From: Schistocephalus solidus
Taxonomy: Eukaryota > Platyhelminthes > Cestoda > Diphyllobothriidea > Diphyllobothriidae
DNA: 64,000 bases
Assembly: GCA_017591395.1 (NCBI GenBank)
Contig: WEDG01002543.1
Span: forward strand, 1-64,000
Reading direction: 5' to 3'
Under the pieces are notes generated by a model that did no database searches, was not told the origin of the DNA, and saw only the letters and a program-made list of their open reading frames with translations. A program made the translations under genes and the position numbers. Shown one piece after another: positions 46,141 to 59,767 of the stretch (position 1 is the stretch's first letter; each line of letters begins with the position of its first letter).

Positions 46141-49100
46141 GATAAACTAAAACAGTCTGGTTAGACGTGCTACAACTGACCTGCTCCACCTTACATGTGG
46201 AAGGCCTCTGTAAAGTAGGCTCATCTCTCAAATAAGAAGTAAAGACAAAGTTGAAAGCAATCGTGTCAGCCGGATTCTCAGTCCCTCACGCACTAGAATA
46301 TTCACCCTAGAGACCGAGTTGGCCTCGCTTTCAACCAGCTGGCGCAAGAAATACCTAGGTTTCATAGATGTTCCCTTGAAGTTTTTTGGAATACTATCAG
46401 TTGCAGTGCTGTATTGGTGCTCTGTAGCCAGTTTAAACTGCACTGGCTCCTTCTTTATGTGATTTTTCTAACAATTCCTATTTCTTTCAAATTCGAGCCC
46501 TTGTTTAGCGTACACTAGATGGGGACTTCGCATCACGTCAGCCACCGCACCCAACCTCATTCAAGTCGACTTCACACAGGCAGACTACTAGCATAGACGA
46601 ACGAGGAAAGAGTCAACGAAGAAGATGTAGCTTAGCTACAACGGTAACTCTCTCCACTATCAATTTCAAAAGACACTTTTTTAACACCCACGACAGGCTT
46701 ATGGTCTTGGCTTGGAAGTTCGTTAATTTTCAGAACAACTGCGTACCAATTAGGAATGCCGGGCAGGCTGCAATGGTTCCTTCTCAATGCTGCTTTAAGA
46801 TTACATAGCTGTCGCATGTGCAAATAGAAAATACATCGCATGTGGCACCCGTAGATAGGTCGTTTTGTTTTGCCAGTCAATAAACCACCCTCACTTCCGA
46901 TCATCTTGAAATTGTCTTGCCCTCAGAGCACGATCGTTGGGAGGGGGAAGAGAAAGTGAGATAGATGTGGCGGAAGTCCGCTTCACTATGAATAATCCCC
47001 CATGCAAGACACTGCGGAGTCCATCTCAACGGGCAGTGATAGACTTTGTCATTTCTGACGGTTGAACTATCGTAGTAGGCCGGCCGTTCGCAGTCATCCG
47101 TTTCATTATAAATTTTGGCACCGTTACCTCGCCCCTGTCCGTTTTCCTTTACTTAGCAAGATGGGCTGTGTCCTCAGTCTCACTGATAGCAAAGAGTGCT
47201 TGTGCTAAATTACTAACCCGGCAAAGAATGATAACGCTAACGAACCCAATGGAGAAGATTTGGGTTTTAAATTATGGTTAGCGTAAGCGTCAGGTTGGAT
47301 CGTAGATATGCGTGTATATTTAGGTGTGCATTACGGTCTTAATCAATGCTAAAAAAACTAGCTCATTTGAACGAGGATGGTGGGCGTAAACATTTATTTT
47401 CATTACTGACACGTTATTGCCATTTCGCGTCCTTTAAATTGTCCTACCCCCATTGCCGCCGTTCCCATATTAGCCGCCCACATATCGATTCTTCGGTTGC
47501 CTACGGCTTGTCTTCATAGACTGAGCATTAATGAAAACAGAAGAGGTTTTCTATGAGTCAGTTGGGTCGCTTTCGTGCCGTCTTATTCGATTTGCTATTC
47601 GCCAGTGTGACTGATCATGTGCGAGTGAGTGGTTTACTGTTGAAATGCTATAGGCCGTTGAAGTGTGATAAACAACAAAGAGAAGTATTCCAACTCAACA
47701 ATCGGAAAGAGAATTTCGAAGGTAGTCTTTACCCTTGGATGGGGGAGTGCAAGTAACTCAGAAGGCAGCTGCAGTATATGTTCCCTCTCTGTCAGAGTAA
47801 ACACTGTCTCAGTACGTCTGTCTATCCCGCATGTGACTAGGTAAACTTCTTACTGGCGTCCATCACACTTTGGCGAGTGATGACTTCATACGAATGCCAG
47901 TCTTCCTAACTTACAACCTTCGGGTATAATCAAACGGTGATAGTGGCCAAACGTTCCCCAGCATTTCAACCCTTGTTGCACCCGTTTCTGGCTCTAATTC
48001 AGTTGTCCAGCTTACCCATATGACCGACAAGTTGATGGAGGCGTACGGCTTCGTCAGGCCCATAATTTCTCCACTGCCACCTTTCTCGACTTCTCGGCTC
48101 TCTAAAATTAGATGTGATTCTTGGAGCAAAAGTTTCCTCAAATTGAGACAGACAGCCAACCTCCACGTCATTTTATAGGAGCTCACGGCACTCATTTACC
48201 TTGCAAGTCCAGCCCACTGCTCTCACACCACACACCGCCTGGTCTTTCATCTGCACGCCGCACTAGGCTCTGGCAACTTCAGCCTCATTTGGACTTTTAC
48301 GTCCGTGTCAGTCGGGTTTGCAGAAGTCAGGAACTCCGTGCCTTGTCTACGTATATTGAAGGGGCAGGGGGCGGCACACCTTTCGCGGCCTCGACGGGGG
48401 GGAGGAGCTGTATCAAGCGTGTATCCAGTTGCCAGTGTTTGTTGGGAAAAAAATGGGAATTGGGTAAGTGCATGCACTCGCGACTGTGCCAACTTAAATG
48501 CTTGTTGGATAAATAGTTCGGACTCATACCTGGGGACTCGGTTATGTTTGGCTGACCATGACCTCAAAGTTCTAATGGATAATTTCAATCTTTCTTGTCC
48601 TTATGGTTACCCGTTGCTGAATAAAAACTGGTCTTTCCTTGGATGGAAACTATCAATATCCAGTCAAAAGGGAAAAAAGCATTAGCCATGAAGATTCAGC
48701 GGTAAAAAAAGATAAAAGGAACCACTGCAATACAGGAAAATTGAGTTTGATTTAGTGTAAGGTTTATGATTATGTTCAGATTAAGTTTGAATTTGGGGTT
48801 TAGGTTAGCGCTAAGGTTAAGTTCAGCTGCCTACGACCCTAAACGCTGTGCCACTGATGGCAGAGCATGAGAGTGAGCCCCAAGTCAGAACGGGACGAGT
48901 GAACTCCGTTAGCAATCGGTGAGTGTTCATCAGCGAATATTTAAAGTTTTTTAAATTTGCCGGCATATTAGGGCAAGTTAAAACAAAGAAACTTTATGTC
49001 GGTACACATTCTTGGAGCTGAAGTTACTCCTTATGCATAGGAATCTCCTAAAGAGAAACAAAAATAGGCATCAATGGTGATTGTAAAAAACTTAAATGAC

Positions 49101-49900
49101 TTAACTCATTTAATTATAATAATAATAATAATTTGAGGGAAATTGGGTGACGATTCTTGTCCTTTTTGTTATCAGAAGCTTTGTCGTGTCAAAACCAATG
49201 TTCAACAGGCTGGCTCAGACCATACAAACCCTAAGTAGACAGTGGTAATCAGACCAAAGCGAAGCATTACACTTGACCATACAATATCCATCTTTCTTAG
49301 AGGCGTATGATTAACGTAACTTCTGTTTTTGACTTGTGAATGCCAACTCATGTTCGAAAGATGTCATTGATGTTTGTTCTCCTTTCAAAATTGTTATTTC
49401 TAAATCTGACAGAATTTTTCTCGCCTACTTGATAGTTTGAAGATGTTAAAAGGAACACCTCTGCAAAGTATGCTTGCGTGACGTTCTAAATGGAGGCTGT
49501 ACCTTGAAACAAACCGATTTTTGCACTACTTAACCCGTCATTATTCAGCTTTGTTGCCCCTTTTTCACATCCGTTTTTCTCATCCTTCCGTAATTATCTT
49601 TAAGTATTTGCGCGGCAGTATTCAATGGACCGCAATAACACGCATTGACGCTTACTAAGGCACAATCGAAATGGCTCTTTGCCACCAATGCATATCACGG
49701 TTCCTAAAACTCCTTTAGGCCTAGACCATTTGTATTCTCTCCTGTCGCCGTGCCTTCTGTGGCAAGATATCTACAAATGCGTTTAGTTCAAAGGCTGTTT
49801 GGTTAGAGCATTTCGCACCGTTTCTAACTAAGTTCATATGCACTCAAATCGCAACTGTGTATCTCATCTTACAAGCCTGCCTTACATGTAATTCAAATGC
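46140..49900. other. No gene recognised
   Basis: Mixed unassigned sequence. Contains a degenerate 600-bp-family scrap (46920-47000), a GC-richer block (47900-48500) with only short frames, a telomere-like GGTTAAG tract (48760-48830), a SINE 3' scrap (48850-48930) and a TAA microsatellite (49115-49131). Confidence 0.45.
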
Positions 49901-49939
49901 ATGTCCGAATCCCTCGATCCCTTCTAATGCCTAATGCTT

Positions 49940-50180
49940 TTGAACGCTGACACCTGCGGTTAGGAATTGCTGGCTTGTGGCAGTTATTATGCCAGAAATT
50001 GCCATTCCCTTGTCTTTGTCGGCAAGGTTATTCTGCCTATAATGCTGGCCGTTGTGTGGCTGCTGGCGGGCTTGAGAGGGAACCCCAAGCAACAACGGTA
50101 TGAGTGTTCCTCGTAATCGACCGATGAGTACCCCTCCACCATTGACCCTAAGTCCTTCCGTCGAACTTTTTGTCCATTGA
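49940..50180 (+). repeat. tRNA-derived SINE body without head
   Basis: GGAATTGCTGGCTTGTGG, AGAAATTGCCATTCCC, TTGTCTTTGTCGGCAAGG, GGCTGCTGGCGGGCTTG and CGACCGATGAGTACC match the other family members in order. Confidence 0.5.
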
Positions 50181-51730
50181 GACTTCGGAAGCTTTCTAAT
50201 CGAAAATGCCTCGGCACCATTACCCCGTTATACTTGCTTTTCTTCGTGCCCTCCCCTGCCTGCGATTTGTACATAAGGCCATGTATAGTACTTTCTTGCG
50301 GTTTGCCCTTGTAAAGCATGAACAAGGGGAAGCATGCATAAGTGCGTGCATTTTTTCCTGACTCTTGACTGTCCTACGCGACTTACTCCGCAAGTGACGT
50401 CTAAGTGTGACTCACCTGGTTGGATTGTCTCCTGTGTCGGAGGGAGTTCCACTCCTGCATGAATAGGCCATGATGGAGATACCGTGGAACAAACTGGGGG
50501 GATCACACCACGCGTTAATCGGGTTACGCAGAGTCTGGGCGAGCCCATAATTGCTGCCATACATTGGGGGGAGGCTGCGGGAGCCCTTTAGTTGGACCTC
50601 GCAGGAATATAAACAGCCCTTCCCCTCTCCGCCCTCGTTACACATTTCGCATCGCGCTAACTTTCAGGAAGGCTACCTAATTCCGGGTCCTAACCTTACC
50701 CAAAAATTAACCATGACCGTAAGCATAAACCCTTTTTCCTGCAAAATTCGCCAAAAACCTCCCCTATTATGCCAGGTTCCAATTTCCAATTCCTGGGGTA
50801 AGCACGTAAACCACTCCTGTCCACGGGAGTGTGGTGGCACCATTCGGTGTAGGTATCACCCAGCGCCAATCACAGCGTCCAATCCCAGGTTCGGACAGTG
50901 AACTATTGCATGGGAGCAGCTAACGTGTAAGGGGGACACTGGAGAATCCATTCCCATGGCATTTAAACACATTCCCATTATAATGAATCTGAATCGACTG
51001 AATCTATCATGATGCGCAAGAAGTCGTGGACTTAAAAGTTTTCAACCTGATGTGTCAGGTTTAATGGCTCCTTCTGAATATGTCTTCTATGGCAGCCCCA
51101 TTCAAATTGGATTTAAACAGCCTTATTGGTGAAAACATGATGCATTCTTCGGGATCAGGCCGTGTGTGGCATGTGTATGTGCGTTCTGGGGGTTTGTCCT
51201 TCGTTTTTGTCGATCCTGCTTTCGGTCATCTTGGTCGAATTTTAGCAATGGACGCAGGTGGATGAAAACGATAGAGTGCGGTAGATGCTGTTCAAGTCTT
51301 CTAGCACTCGTTGACGAACCCTCACGATCGCTAACAGAACTTACTCATTCCGCTCTGCATTGGGGCTGACTCTGGAACCCCGCCAGCAGCCACACAGTTG
51401 CGGGTATCATAGGGAGACTATCACTATCAACTATGTTATGAGCAAATCATTATCCTGTGATCAGCCACTGTGGTGCACACGGGGATCACAACTGCTTGCG
51501 ATGTTAAAACTGTATTTAAGTAAGCAACCTTCAAAGCATTACTTTATTTGTACCCGGGTGTACTCGGGGTATTTTCACTGAACCTTTTGGTAAAATCTTA
51601 AGCACTATCTATCTCGCAGTTTTTGCGCTGGCAACATTTATTGAACAGTCCTGTTTTAAGAATTTGTTTTTTAACAAACAGATATTCTAGTTTCAAGTTA
51701 AGCAGATATTGGTCGCAGTAAAAATAAGGG
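50180..51730. other. Repeat scraps, no gene recognised
   Basis: A GC-rich block (50440-50900) with CCTAACCTTACCC-like words, a 600-bp-family scrap (51066-51100, AATGGCTCCTTCTGAATATG) and a reversed SINE tail (51305-51400) are visible. Confidence 0.4.
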
Positions 51731-51731
51731 T

Positions 51732-51968
51732 ATGAAAAATTTTAGTAGACCAGAAGGCTTGAACGAGAATGAGGCAGTAGTGGAGATCATGGCTGCTGAA
51801 ACGTCTTCAACCGTTCGCAGCTCACTGTCTCATCATTTGGCCACCTTGCTAGGCTCCAAGTCATTCAACCGTATGCTGCAGTACAGGGATGGGAACAAAA
51901 CGTTGGGTGCACTGACGATTCGGATCTCTGAAACTGCTCCAAATATTTGCTTAGCGAATGTTCACTAG
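51732..51968 (+). CDS. Possible coding fragment, function unknown
   Basis: A 78-codon frame, balanced in composition, reading SLSHHLATLLGSKSFN then YRDGNKTLGALTIRISE before a stop. The second block faintly recalls the start of a C2-domain strand as in copines (a Lys/Asp-Gly-Lys turn before Gly-x-x-T-I), but no calcium-binding Asp residues or second exon were found. Low certainty; it may be chance or a gene relic. Confidence 0.2.
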   Translation: MKNFSRPEGLNENEAVVEIMAAETSSTVRSSLSHHLATLLGSKSFNRMLQYRDGNKTLGALTIRISETAPNICLANVH

Positions 51969-51999
51969 GTCCGAAACAGTCGATTACAAGGGTCATTTA

Positions 52000-53950
52000 A
52001 GTTAATTATCGTGGTTCACCTTCCCTCTATTTGAGATTTTTTAGATTCATGGGGCATTCTCGGCAAAATAATATATAAAAAAGACTTTTCACGAATTTTT
52101 CAAAAAAATGCTCGACTTAACATGCATTTTGGTAACTTGATGTGGGGGCAGTGCCTTATTATATATTCAGGGGCCGCTATATATTGGTTTTACAAGGAAA
52201 AAACGATCTCCTACTATACAAAAAACGTTCATTATTAACTCGTCAGAAGAAATGGAAGGTATTAAATTATTCGTGATGATATGCAAAGATATATGCGCCT
52301 TGTATTACTTGGTCAATCTTTGATTCAGAATTTAGTACGGTGATTCCAAATTATCCCAGAACTCCAATCTAGGGCCCTTATAGTCAATTAAAAAGCGACA
52401 AAGAATCAATTTTCAGAAAGTGTTGCTACCTAGACCAGTGGTTGCTGCAGATCCTAATTAGCAGCTGTCAACCTAACCTGTAATTGGCTAATATTCATTA
52501 AAGTGCATATGAGCGTTGAAATGGGAGCTTTAAAGTGTGATTTTCAGAGTTTCTTCGTCTGATTCAAAGGTACTACCCACGTGGACAGTTCCTGACAGAT
52601 ATTTAGGGTAAGCTTGGATGACCTGACAGGAGTTTCAGCAACAAACGCATCGTTACATAGCGTTTGAGTCGAAATTAGCGCAACTTTGGACATGTTTATT
52701 TAAAAGACACGTCTACTTATATGATATTTCAGTAGCAATAGTCAAGGCTAATATCATTCAGTCGATTCATACTAGATTTTGGACCATTTTTCGGTCTCTC
52801 AGCGCAATTAGGCTCACAAGAAGACCACTGCTTAGAATCACATCTTTCTGGAATTTTTCTTTACCACAAGAAAGGTTTTTACTACGCATCCCACTTAGGA
52901 GCCTTCCATGCAGAATTACCTAAAAATACTCACACGTGTTTTTAAAAATGTACCTACAAAGATATAGCAGTGTAAAAGGCTAAAAGCCACCTGAACTAGC
53001 AGGCTGAAGTTTGAAAGGAAGAAATAATTCAAATAGTTAATGTCAGATAATTGCGTACTTCCATATGCTTATTCTTAAATAGGGCTAATTTCCGACACTA
53101 GCTGTGCAAAATATTTTTGACGCAAGCTAAGTTAGTACAACAAATATATGCATTGGAAATCCGCTGAAGAAGCTGTGACCATAACCAAGAGTTTTCCTCA
53201 TTTCAACATTCTATCATATAAGAATTCAATTGAACACATAATGCACACTACTGATATTGCATTTATGTAATATTTTATTCTTTTAAGGCATCAGGTACCT
53301 TTTTCATGCATATACATAAAACCTAGTCCCTATGCCGTTTTATTTAAAAATGGGAATCTGGTCTGTCAGCGAGCTCTTAAGCGAATTAAGGTGTAACTCT
53401 AGTCCGCTTATTTTATCTCAATTTGGGCTTCTATTTACGTAAACATTCGGACTAACGAGGGTTATGATTACTACAGAGGCTGAAGGCCATAGAGAACCTG
53501 ACAGTATTTGTAACGAAAGGGCGCATTTTTTGAAAAAGTACAGTTTTCGCTAGAGCAGATTTGAATAGGTTCCCTGACGCCTGGTCTTGTACCTGTCTTA
53601 GACAGTCAGGTAGGAAGCGAACCTTTCATTTAAATGAGATAGTGCAACGTAAAGAAACGTTTGTCGGCGTGCAACAAAAATTAAGTCTACTTTATCGAAA
53701 TTTGAGTCAAAAATCCATTTTATTCAACCGAAATCTCGACGGGTTTAACTTAGTAATTCACGAACGGACGGATATGTTACTGTACGCCTTGATCTAAACG
53801 ATTTATAAAACATAAGGTAAACGGTCATAGCCTGGGCAGTTAACTGATAGGTTTGAGCTGACTCAGTGTGATTGACGATGTTTCAAAAGACATCTATGAC
53901 GAAAAGAATTTTGTCAAAATTCTGACGAAAAGAGCATTATAATACGTGAA
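52000..53950. other. AT-rich stretch, nothing recognised
   Basis: No repeat shared with the rest of the window was noticed and no convincing frame. A 78-codon frame at 53561-53797 has no recognisable feature. Confidence 0.5.
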
Positions 53951-54029
53951 ATAACTATGAATTTAATTCCAAAAAAAGCATCTTACAGAAAGTCTGTGAC
54001 CATTCACCAGATTGCAAAACCGAATGAAA

Positions 54030-54380
54030 GGTGCGGAACAGGAACCGCCTGCAATATATGTGGCTTTGCCCTAAATTCCGGAGAAATTAGGTTTAGGATT
54101 AAGAGTTTGGTTAGGATTAAGTTGAGGGTTAGGTTTAAGGTTAGGGTTACGGTAAAATTCGTAGTCAGGGTTGGTATTATATCAAAGGTTGAGGCCTTGT
54201 TTCTGGTTTACAGTAGATTAATCGTTAATGGTTGAGTTAGGGTTAGGATTAAGCTTAAATTCCGTTTTATGCTAGGGTTAGCGTTAGAATTAAGACACGG
54301 GAATATAAACCCTTCCTGAAATTTTTCGCAAGGCCACCTACTTTAAGTGGGCGGGGTGTTTGAACCCGCGTATCCTGCTT
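54030..54380 (+). repeat. Repeat with telomere-like core
   Basis: Edge GGAACCGCCTGCAATATATG-TGGCTTTGCCCTAAATT, then AGGATTAAG / GGGTTAGG words over about 190 bp, then a second edge AATTTTTCGCAAGGCCACC. The two edges resemble each other in inverted orientation. Confidence 0.55.
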
Positions 54381-54779
54381 GGGTGGCCATGCAAGTCATC
54401 ATTACCAGCACATCTGTCAAGTTCTTCAAAAAATATCGGAAACCAGACGCTTCAGAGGCCGCACACGATCCAGAAGATTTGAAGTGAGACACAGAACCGG
54501 ACCGGTTGAGGTAAATGTGGGAATTAGTCGACTGACCGTTTTCTCGGTAGCAAAAACGCCTAGAAGGAAATATTTTCTGTCGAGTGTCAGTCGGGAATAA
54601 AATTAAGGAATGCGTGTGTGTTCAAGGTTTCCTTCGAGTAAATTGTTTTTTTTTGTTTTCCAATATCCAAAGGTAAGTTTATCCTGGACTATCACTCTCA
54701 CTTTTCTAATGCTTTACCAGCTACTTTTACTCAGGGGAAAGGTGATTCATTCAAACCCAAATACATAAGGTTCCATTTT

Positions 54780-55500
54780 TATCTAAAAGCCCATTTCAGC
54801 ACGAGGTGTAAGCTGCAGATTCCCTGTCTCGCGTCCATTTGTCTTGCCTTGGGCACACCAGAATACGGTGCATCTTTGATGCAAGAACCGGATCTTGTTG
54901 AGGCTAGGGAAGACCAACTGAACTGCAACGAACGCCATGACCGGAATGGAAGGAGCAAAGACACTTTGGCGGGCTGGCAGTTGGGGAGTGGTTGACAGTG
55001 TGATTTATCGTACCCGTTAGGCATCGACCTTCGACGCACCCCCATCAGTCACACCCCGGAAGTACGTGGTAGTTCCACAGACCGCCCTGAGTGACGCGGG
55101 TGTGTGAAATGGTGATTCGCGCGAGCATGCTGATGAGGACAGGTTCAACAGTACCCGCCCTGTCATCTCAATTCTGAGCTGATGATAAGACAAGGGCGAC
55201 TGACAGTGAGCAGGGTGCGGAGGCGAACAAAGCTCAACAGCCATGCGCCACTTCACACGGTAGGGTCTCCAACCCCCCTCCCACACCTGCATGAAACGAG
55301 AGGGGGCATTCGAATAGCAAACAAGTGAAAGTTCCACACGGGCCACCACATTAAGGAAAACCACTGCCACCTGAACCGCACCTGAACCGCACCAATGCCA
55401 CCTGAGCCGCAGTCAAGTAATCCCTTCGGCTGATAATCTTCCATGCCACGTCTCCCAGCGCGTACCAATAGTCTCAGTGCCCGTTCGATTAACTACAACG
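54780..55500. other. GC-richer block, unassigned
   Basis: Higher GC than its surroundings with overlapping minus-strand frames (55370-55017, 55045-54779) that run into each other out of phase. It contains a small tandem of CACCTGAACCGCACC (55367-55412). Likely a repeat, identity unknown. Confidence 0.3.
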
Positions 55501-56989
55501 CCGAAGGTAGGGGCTGGATCCTGTCTCAATCTGCCTCATGCCTAAGCAGTGGTCTGTGGGTTTCAATCCTCCTGGAAACGAAATTTGGCGCTGGAACTAA
55601 AACGGCGTAAAGCCCCCATCTGCTGAACATGCACTTAAGTGAACGGCTCAGTGACTACCTTGGGGAATTTTGCACGATTAATGAAAACTTTTCGCGTAAA
55701 GTGTGCTGTTTTTTAACGTAGAGCCTTATGTGCAGATGGTGGCTAAACGGTTCAGAAAGGGTCTTCGTTTAGACGTAAACTTAATTATTCCTCCGGAAAG
55801 GAAATGTCTTTAAAAAATCTCTCTTCAATATCTTTTTCCCTGGATGAATGCAACACTGTGAAATTCAATGTCGATAAAAGTGGATACCTTGTCGGAGTCG
55901 CCCTTGTGAGGCAAATTATAGGAAATTAGGCTTCCATCGTATCCACTTCAATCTCTCATCTCACGCCCCTCACATTAAGATGGCAAGATAAATGCACCTT
56001 CTGTGAACACAGAGGCTAATCTGACTGAGTGCATATCTGCGATTATCGCACATGTGCGGTTTCGTGCACGCGCATGAACTAAAACCCAACGAAGTGGTTT
56101 TGCTGCATCCCACATGTGTAAAACATTCCAAAAAAACTGAGATGTATCAAAAATACCGCACGAAGAAGCAACCGAGGAAGTCTGGCTCCGGTTACCGAGG
56201 AAGACTGAGTTATCTTGGCATTTGAGAGCCCTTATAATTTTAAGCGAATCGGAATTAGTTTATTGAGGAATAGGCTGAGTTTTCAAGGACGGGGGGGGTG
56301 CGTTCCTCAGTAGTGCCCTGAATTTCGATCGTCTATATCTCTTATAAAGCGATTGATTCTCGCAACCTGGCAACCGACTGGTGATGGCATTGAGTAGAGT
56401 GGCGGTTGTCGTGGTTGTCTCCTTTCGAGACGTAACACTCGCAAGTTCTGCAGCATTCAACGTTTTGCACAGACTTCGCGTAACCTAAAAAGCGCGTCAA
56501 TAGAAGCCAAGAGGCGAGCTTAAGGAGAACGTTGAGAAAAAAGGAGCTAAGATCACTTTATTAACCTGAAGTTTTAGGATTTCACTCTAATCCATCGTCA
56601 CAGAAAATTTCGGAGCAGGGTAGTGGATTGCACAAGTGTTGCAATATTCATAGGATGTATTTGGCAGGCCGCTACGTACCTATTCTAATTTGCAGCTCTG
56701 GAAGGCATCACGGATAGTTGCACGTGGTACGATAATTCTCTGACTGGGCAGATGCACCAATATGCAGTTCTTACGCACGTGTATGCCTGTCAAATTTATC
56801 GACTCCAACGTCCATTCCAGGTAGTGGTTGCATGTGGTTCAAAAATTACTCGCAGTCGAGTTGCTAACAGTCGGAGTTTAGTCATCCGTGTGGCATGCCG
56901 AGACTGGTGCCAGGACTAGTTGTTATTTCGCGCCTGTCACATGGCAAACTACTTTGCCATGGCAAATTCTTATTACCGAATATCGAGCG

Positions 56990-57400
56990 GTGGGCTTATA
57001 AGCCAGAAACTATCAGTCTAGCCTCCCTTATCTTTTTCAGTAATCGCAGGCTGCCTAAACTGCTGGCCGTTGTGCGGTTACCGCCTAGGCTCTAAATTGA
57101 ACCCCGCAGCACATTGGGACAAGTATGCCTTGTAAAGCGATCGGTGAGCATCATTACCATAGTGAGTATGCCCGATCGTAACCAACGGGATAATGGGTCC
57201 GTGGTTTAATGGTTCAAGTGTTGGACGTTTAACCAACAGAACGGGCTTTTGGGCCTAACGGGTTTTAAACCTGAGCTTAAGAATGGTCGGCTGACGATGG
57301 CTAATCAGGCGGAACTGGTCATGCCTGATTTCCTTGTTTTAGTATTTCTTCTAGCATCTGCCTTATCATGGTCCAGTACGGAAGCTAACCATCGCTGATA
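56990..57400 (+). repeat. Two tandem tRNA-derived SINE copies
   Basis: First (56990-57180): TTATAAGCCAGAAACTATC, CTGCTGGCCGTTGTGCGG, AGCGATCGGTGAGCATC. Second (57190-57400): head GGTCCGTGGTTTAATGG, body GGTCGGCTGACGATGGCTAA, GGAACTGGTCATGCCTG. Confidence 0.55.
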
Positions 57401-59620
57401 CTGAAATAAGTTAACAGCCTCGGTTCTTTTCACATCTATATGTTTTCAGGTGGCAAAATCAGCTCTTGAAAACTGGAGACGAGAGAGAGAGATCACAGTA
57501 GCGAACTTGACGTCAAGCTTCGAGCTGCAGTTAGTGACCTCTCGCATTAAGTTGTAACCGGCTTTCTGAACTGCATTTCCGATTACCTAAGTGGGGTTTT
57601 CATATCGCTCATCTTGCAGCATATTCTCAAGAGAGTTTTTTTAGATATACAAGGATGGCAACGTTTCGATGCGAGTTCTTTCCGCCGGCTGCAAAGATTA
57701 ACCTCAATGGAAAATGACCACCTAGGTGATATTCATTTTTTCATTGGTTGTAAATGATCTTAAAATTTAAAAAGGCTTGATAGGAAACGCATGCAAAAAT
57801 ATTCTTTCTTGTACTCGTTTAGCAAAAATCACGTTTTCTTCAAATTTATGCTCGAAAAAAGGTTATATTATCCTTTTAAAAAATTATTCTAAGTATAAGA
57901 CCTTATAATGTCCATTAGAACCGTATCTTATATGTTTGTTTATTATTGCCAATTATTAATTATAACCCATTGTCAACATCCATTGCAAAATTGTGTGAGC
58001 ACGATATTCTATTTTCGTAATGACATAGAGTCGTGTATGCTTTTCCTTATACGAAAAGCATACAGCGTGTTCGTTGAAAACTTTAAACAAAAATGCAAAT
58101 ACTAATTACAGCAACGGCATATCGGGCTCAAAATAATTCGAGAATTGAACAAAAGTGAAAACCAAAATTGGCCTATTAACAGTATAAAATTTGAAGAGGG
58201 CATGATTAAATACCAATTGTATACACGAAATTTTCTATAAAATATCTTGGAAATTATAAGGACAACGAAAGTCAAAAGAAAAGCTGTATATTTCTTATGT
58301 AGTCATTTTTACCTAGGCTGGTTTTTTTTTCAGGTGGCCGAAATGATCTGAATTCGTGAGCTGGCACAAGCTTATCGAGCCTGCAACCCCACTTAAGTAG
58401 TCCTTCCTAACCGGAAACGTATTTCAAAATTTCAGTAAATCATAAGATCGGTCATTGCCTGGCTCCTTTCGCATCAAAAAAAATAAAATAAAAATAAAAT
58501 AAAATAACGAAGTTTCAAATAAAAACTCACGAGCCCTAAAAATGCGTAACGGTTATTCTCGTCTCATTTCACCAACCAATAAATTGATTACTGGGAGTGA
58601 CTTCTGCCTTTAGTAGTTTCATGTAGCCCGCGACGATCAAAGCATAGAAGTGTTGATCTCCCAGCCAGGATACTCTTTCCTGCATCGTCTACCTCATGCC
58701 TCCTTTCCGCATTCACCGTCTTCCCATGACAAAGTAAACCATTTTAATTGGAAAAAAATCAGAAATATCGGCCGACTGATCACTCAATTCTTGACCACTC
58801 ATTTGTAACAGGTATGGTCTAGCAACCGAAACTGACAAGATCTCACACTCTAAGATGACATATCCAGCAATGGCACACACTGCCGGCTTTTTCTTAACAC
58901 TTTTCTGTAATTCGGAAGCAAAATAGCTCCCTTTTGATTCAACTGCTTCACAAAGACAGCTTTTAAACTGGTCTAGGCCAGATTCTCTCTGAATTCATTT
59001 ATTTATCTTGAATCGTCTGCGTGTCCTCGGCCTTTTACATGTCTGACTTTCACACGCCTACGGCAGTCGGCTAATGATGCCCAAAACGCTGAGCGCCCAG
59101 GCGGCTTTCAGATAAGTGAGAAAATCATCGGCTTAAACGGCTGGGACTTTCACAATAACCGAAAGAAATTACGATCTTCGTTAGCTCGTGCAAACAATAA
59201 AACGTAAACACTGCTAGCTCCTGTCTTTGGAAGAGGATACTGAACTGGCCTTAGAGCATGAATGTATAACCCTGACAGATAAAAAAATAATCGGTTTTTT
59301 CGCACATTTGCAGGGCGAGGATCCCCTACAGGAAGCAACGCTATGGCATGTTTAATGCTTCCGCAATTAAAACCAATTTGGTCAAATTTGACTCACATTA
59401 TGTTGTATCCTTAGCTCTGTCTAGTTGCTAGGTTCCAACGCGCAGGTTTCCTTTTAGCTTGACCCCCGTATTCTTCCCTTAGCTTTACAGACACCGTTAA
59501 ATTGATATATATATATTTGTCACTACCGACCAATGATTAACCGTTTTGGTATAGAAAAGGAAAACGATATCTCCAGCCGTAAAAGAGCATAAGGACAAAC
59601 TTTTTTGAGACACTTTTTTA
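57400..59620. other. AT-rich 3' flank of GDH, nothing recognised
   Basis: No frame of note. Includes an A/T-rich tract of AAAAT units (58480-58506) and a short TA run (59503-59516). Confidence 0.5.
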
Positions 59621-59626
59621 TTTCAA

Positions 59627-59632
59627 TTCTTC
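59627..59632 (-). terminator. Poly(A) signal AATAAA of GDH
   Basis: AATAAA on the minus strand about 136 nt past the GDH stop codon (59770-59768). It is the first canonical signal noticed downstream, so it likely sets the 3' end of the transcript. Confidence 0.5.
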
Positions 59633-59767
59633 TAGGTTGCGAAAATCGGGGATGGGGGGGTTAAGTTATATCACAGAGATTTTCCTTCTACACAATGGCG
59701 CTGTAGTGAAATTTGTAAATCATAGGAGGGTGAGGAGGTAGGTAACAGCGTGGCTGCGTGAAAAGGT

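Noticed and set aside
48121..48685. Overlapping frames of 113-131 codons on both strands
   Set aside because: They are opposite-strand shadows of each other in a GC-richer block, with no motif and no codon-level evidence for either.
57437..57545. Exon after a TTTTCAG acceptor (reads VAKSALENWRRERE)
   Set aside because: No donor in frame, a stop soon after, and no neighbouring exon; short enough to be chance.
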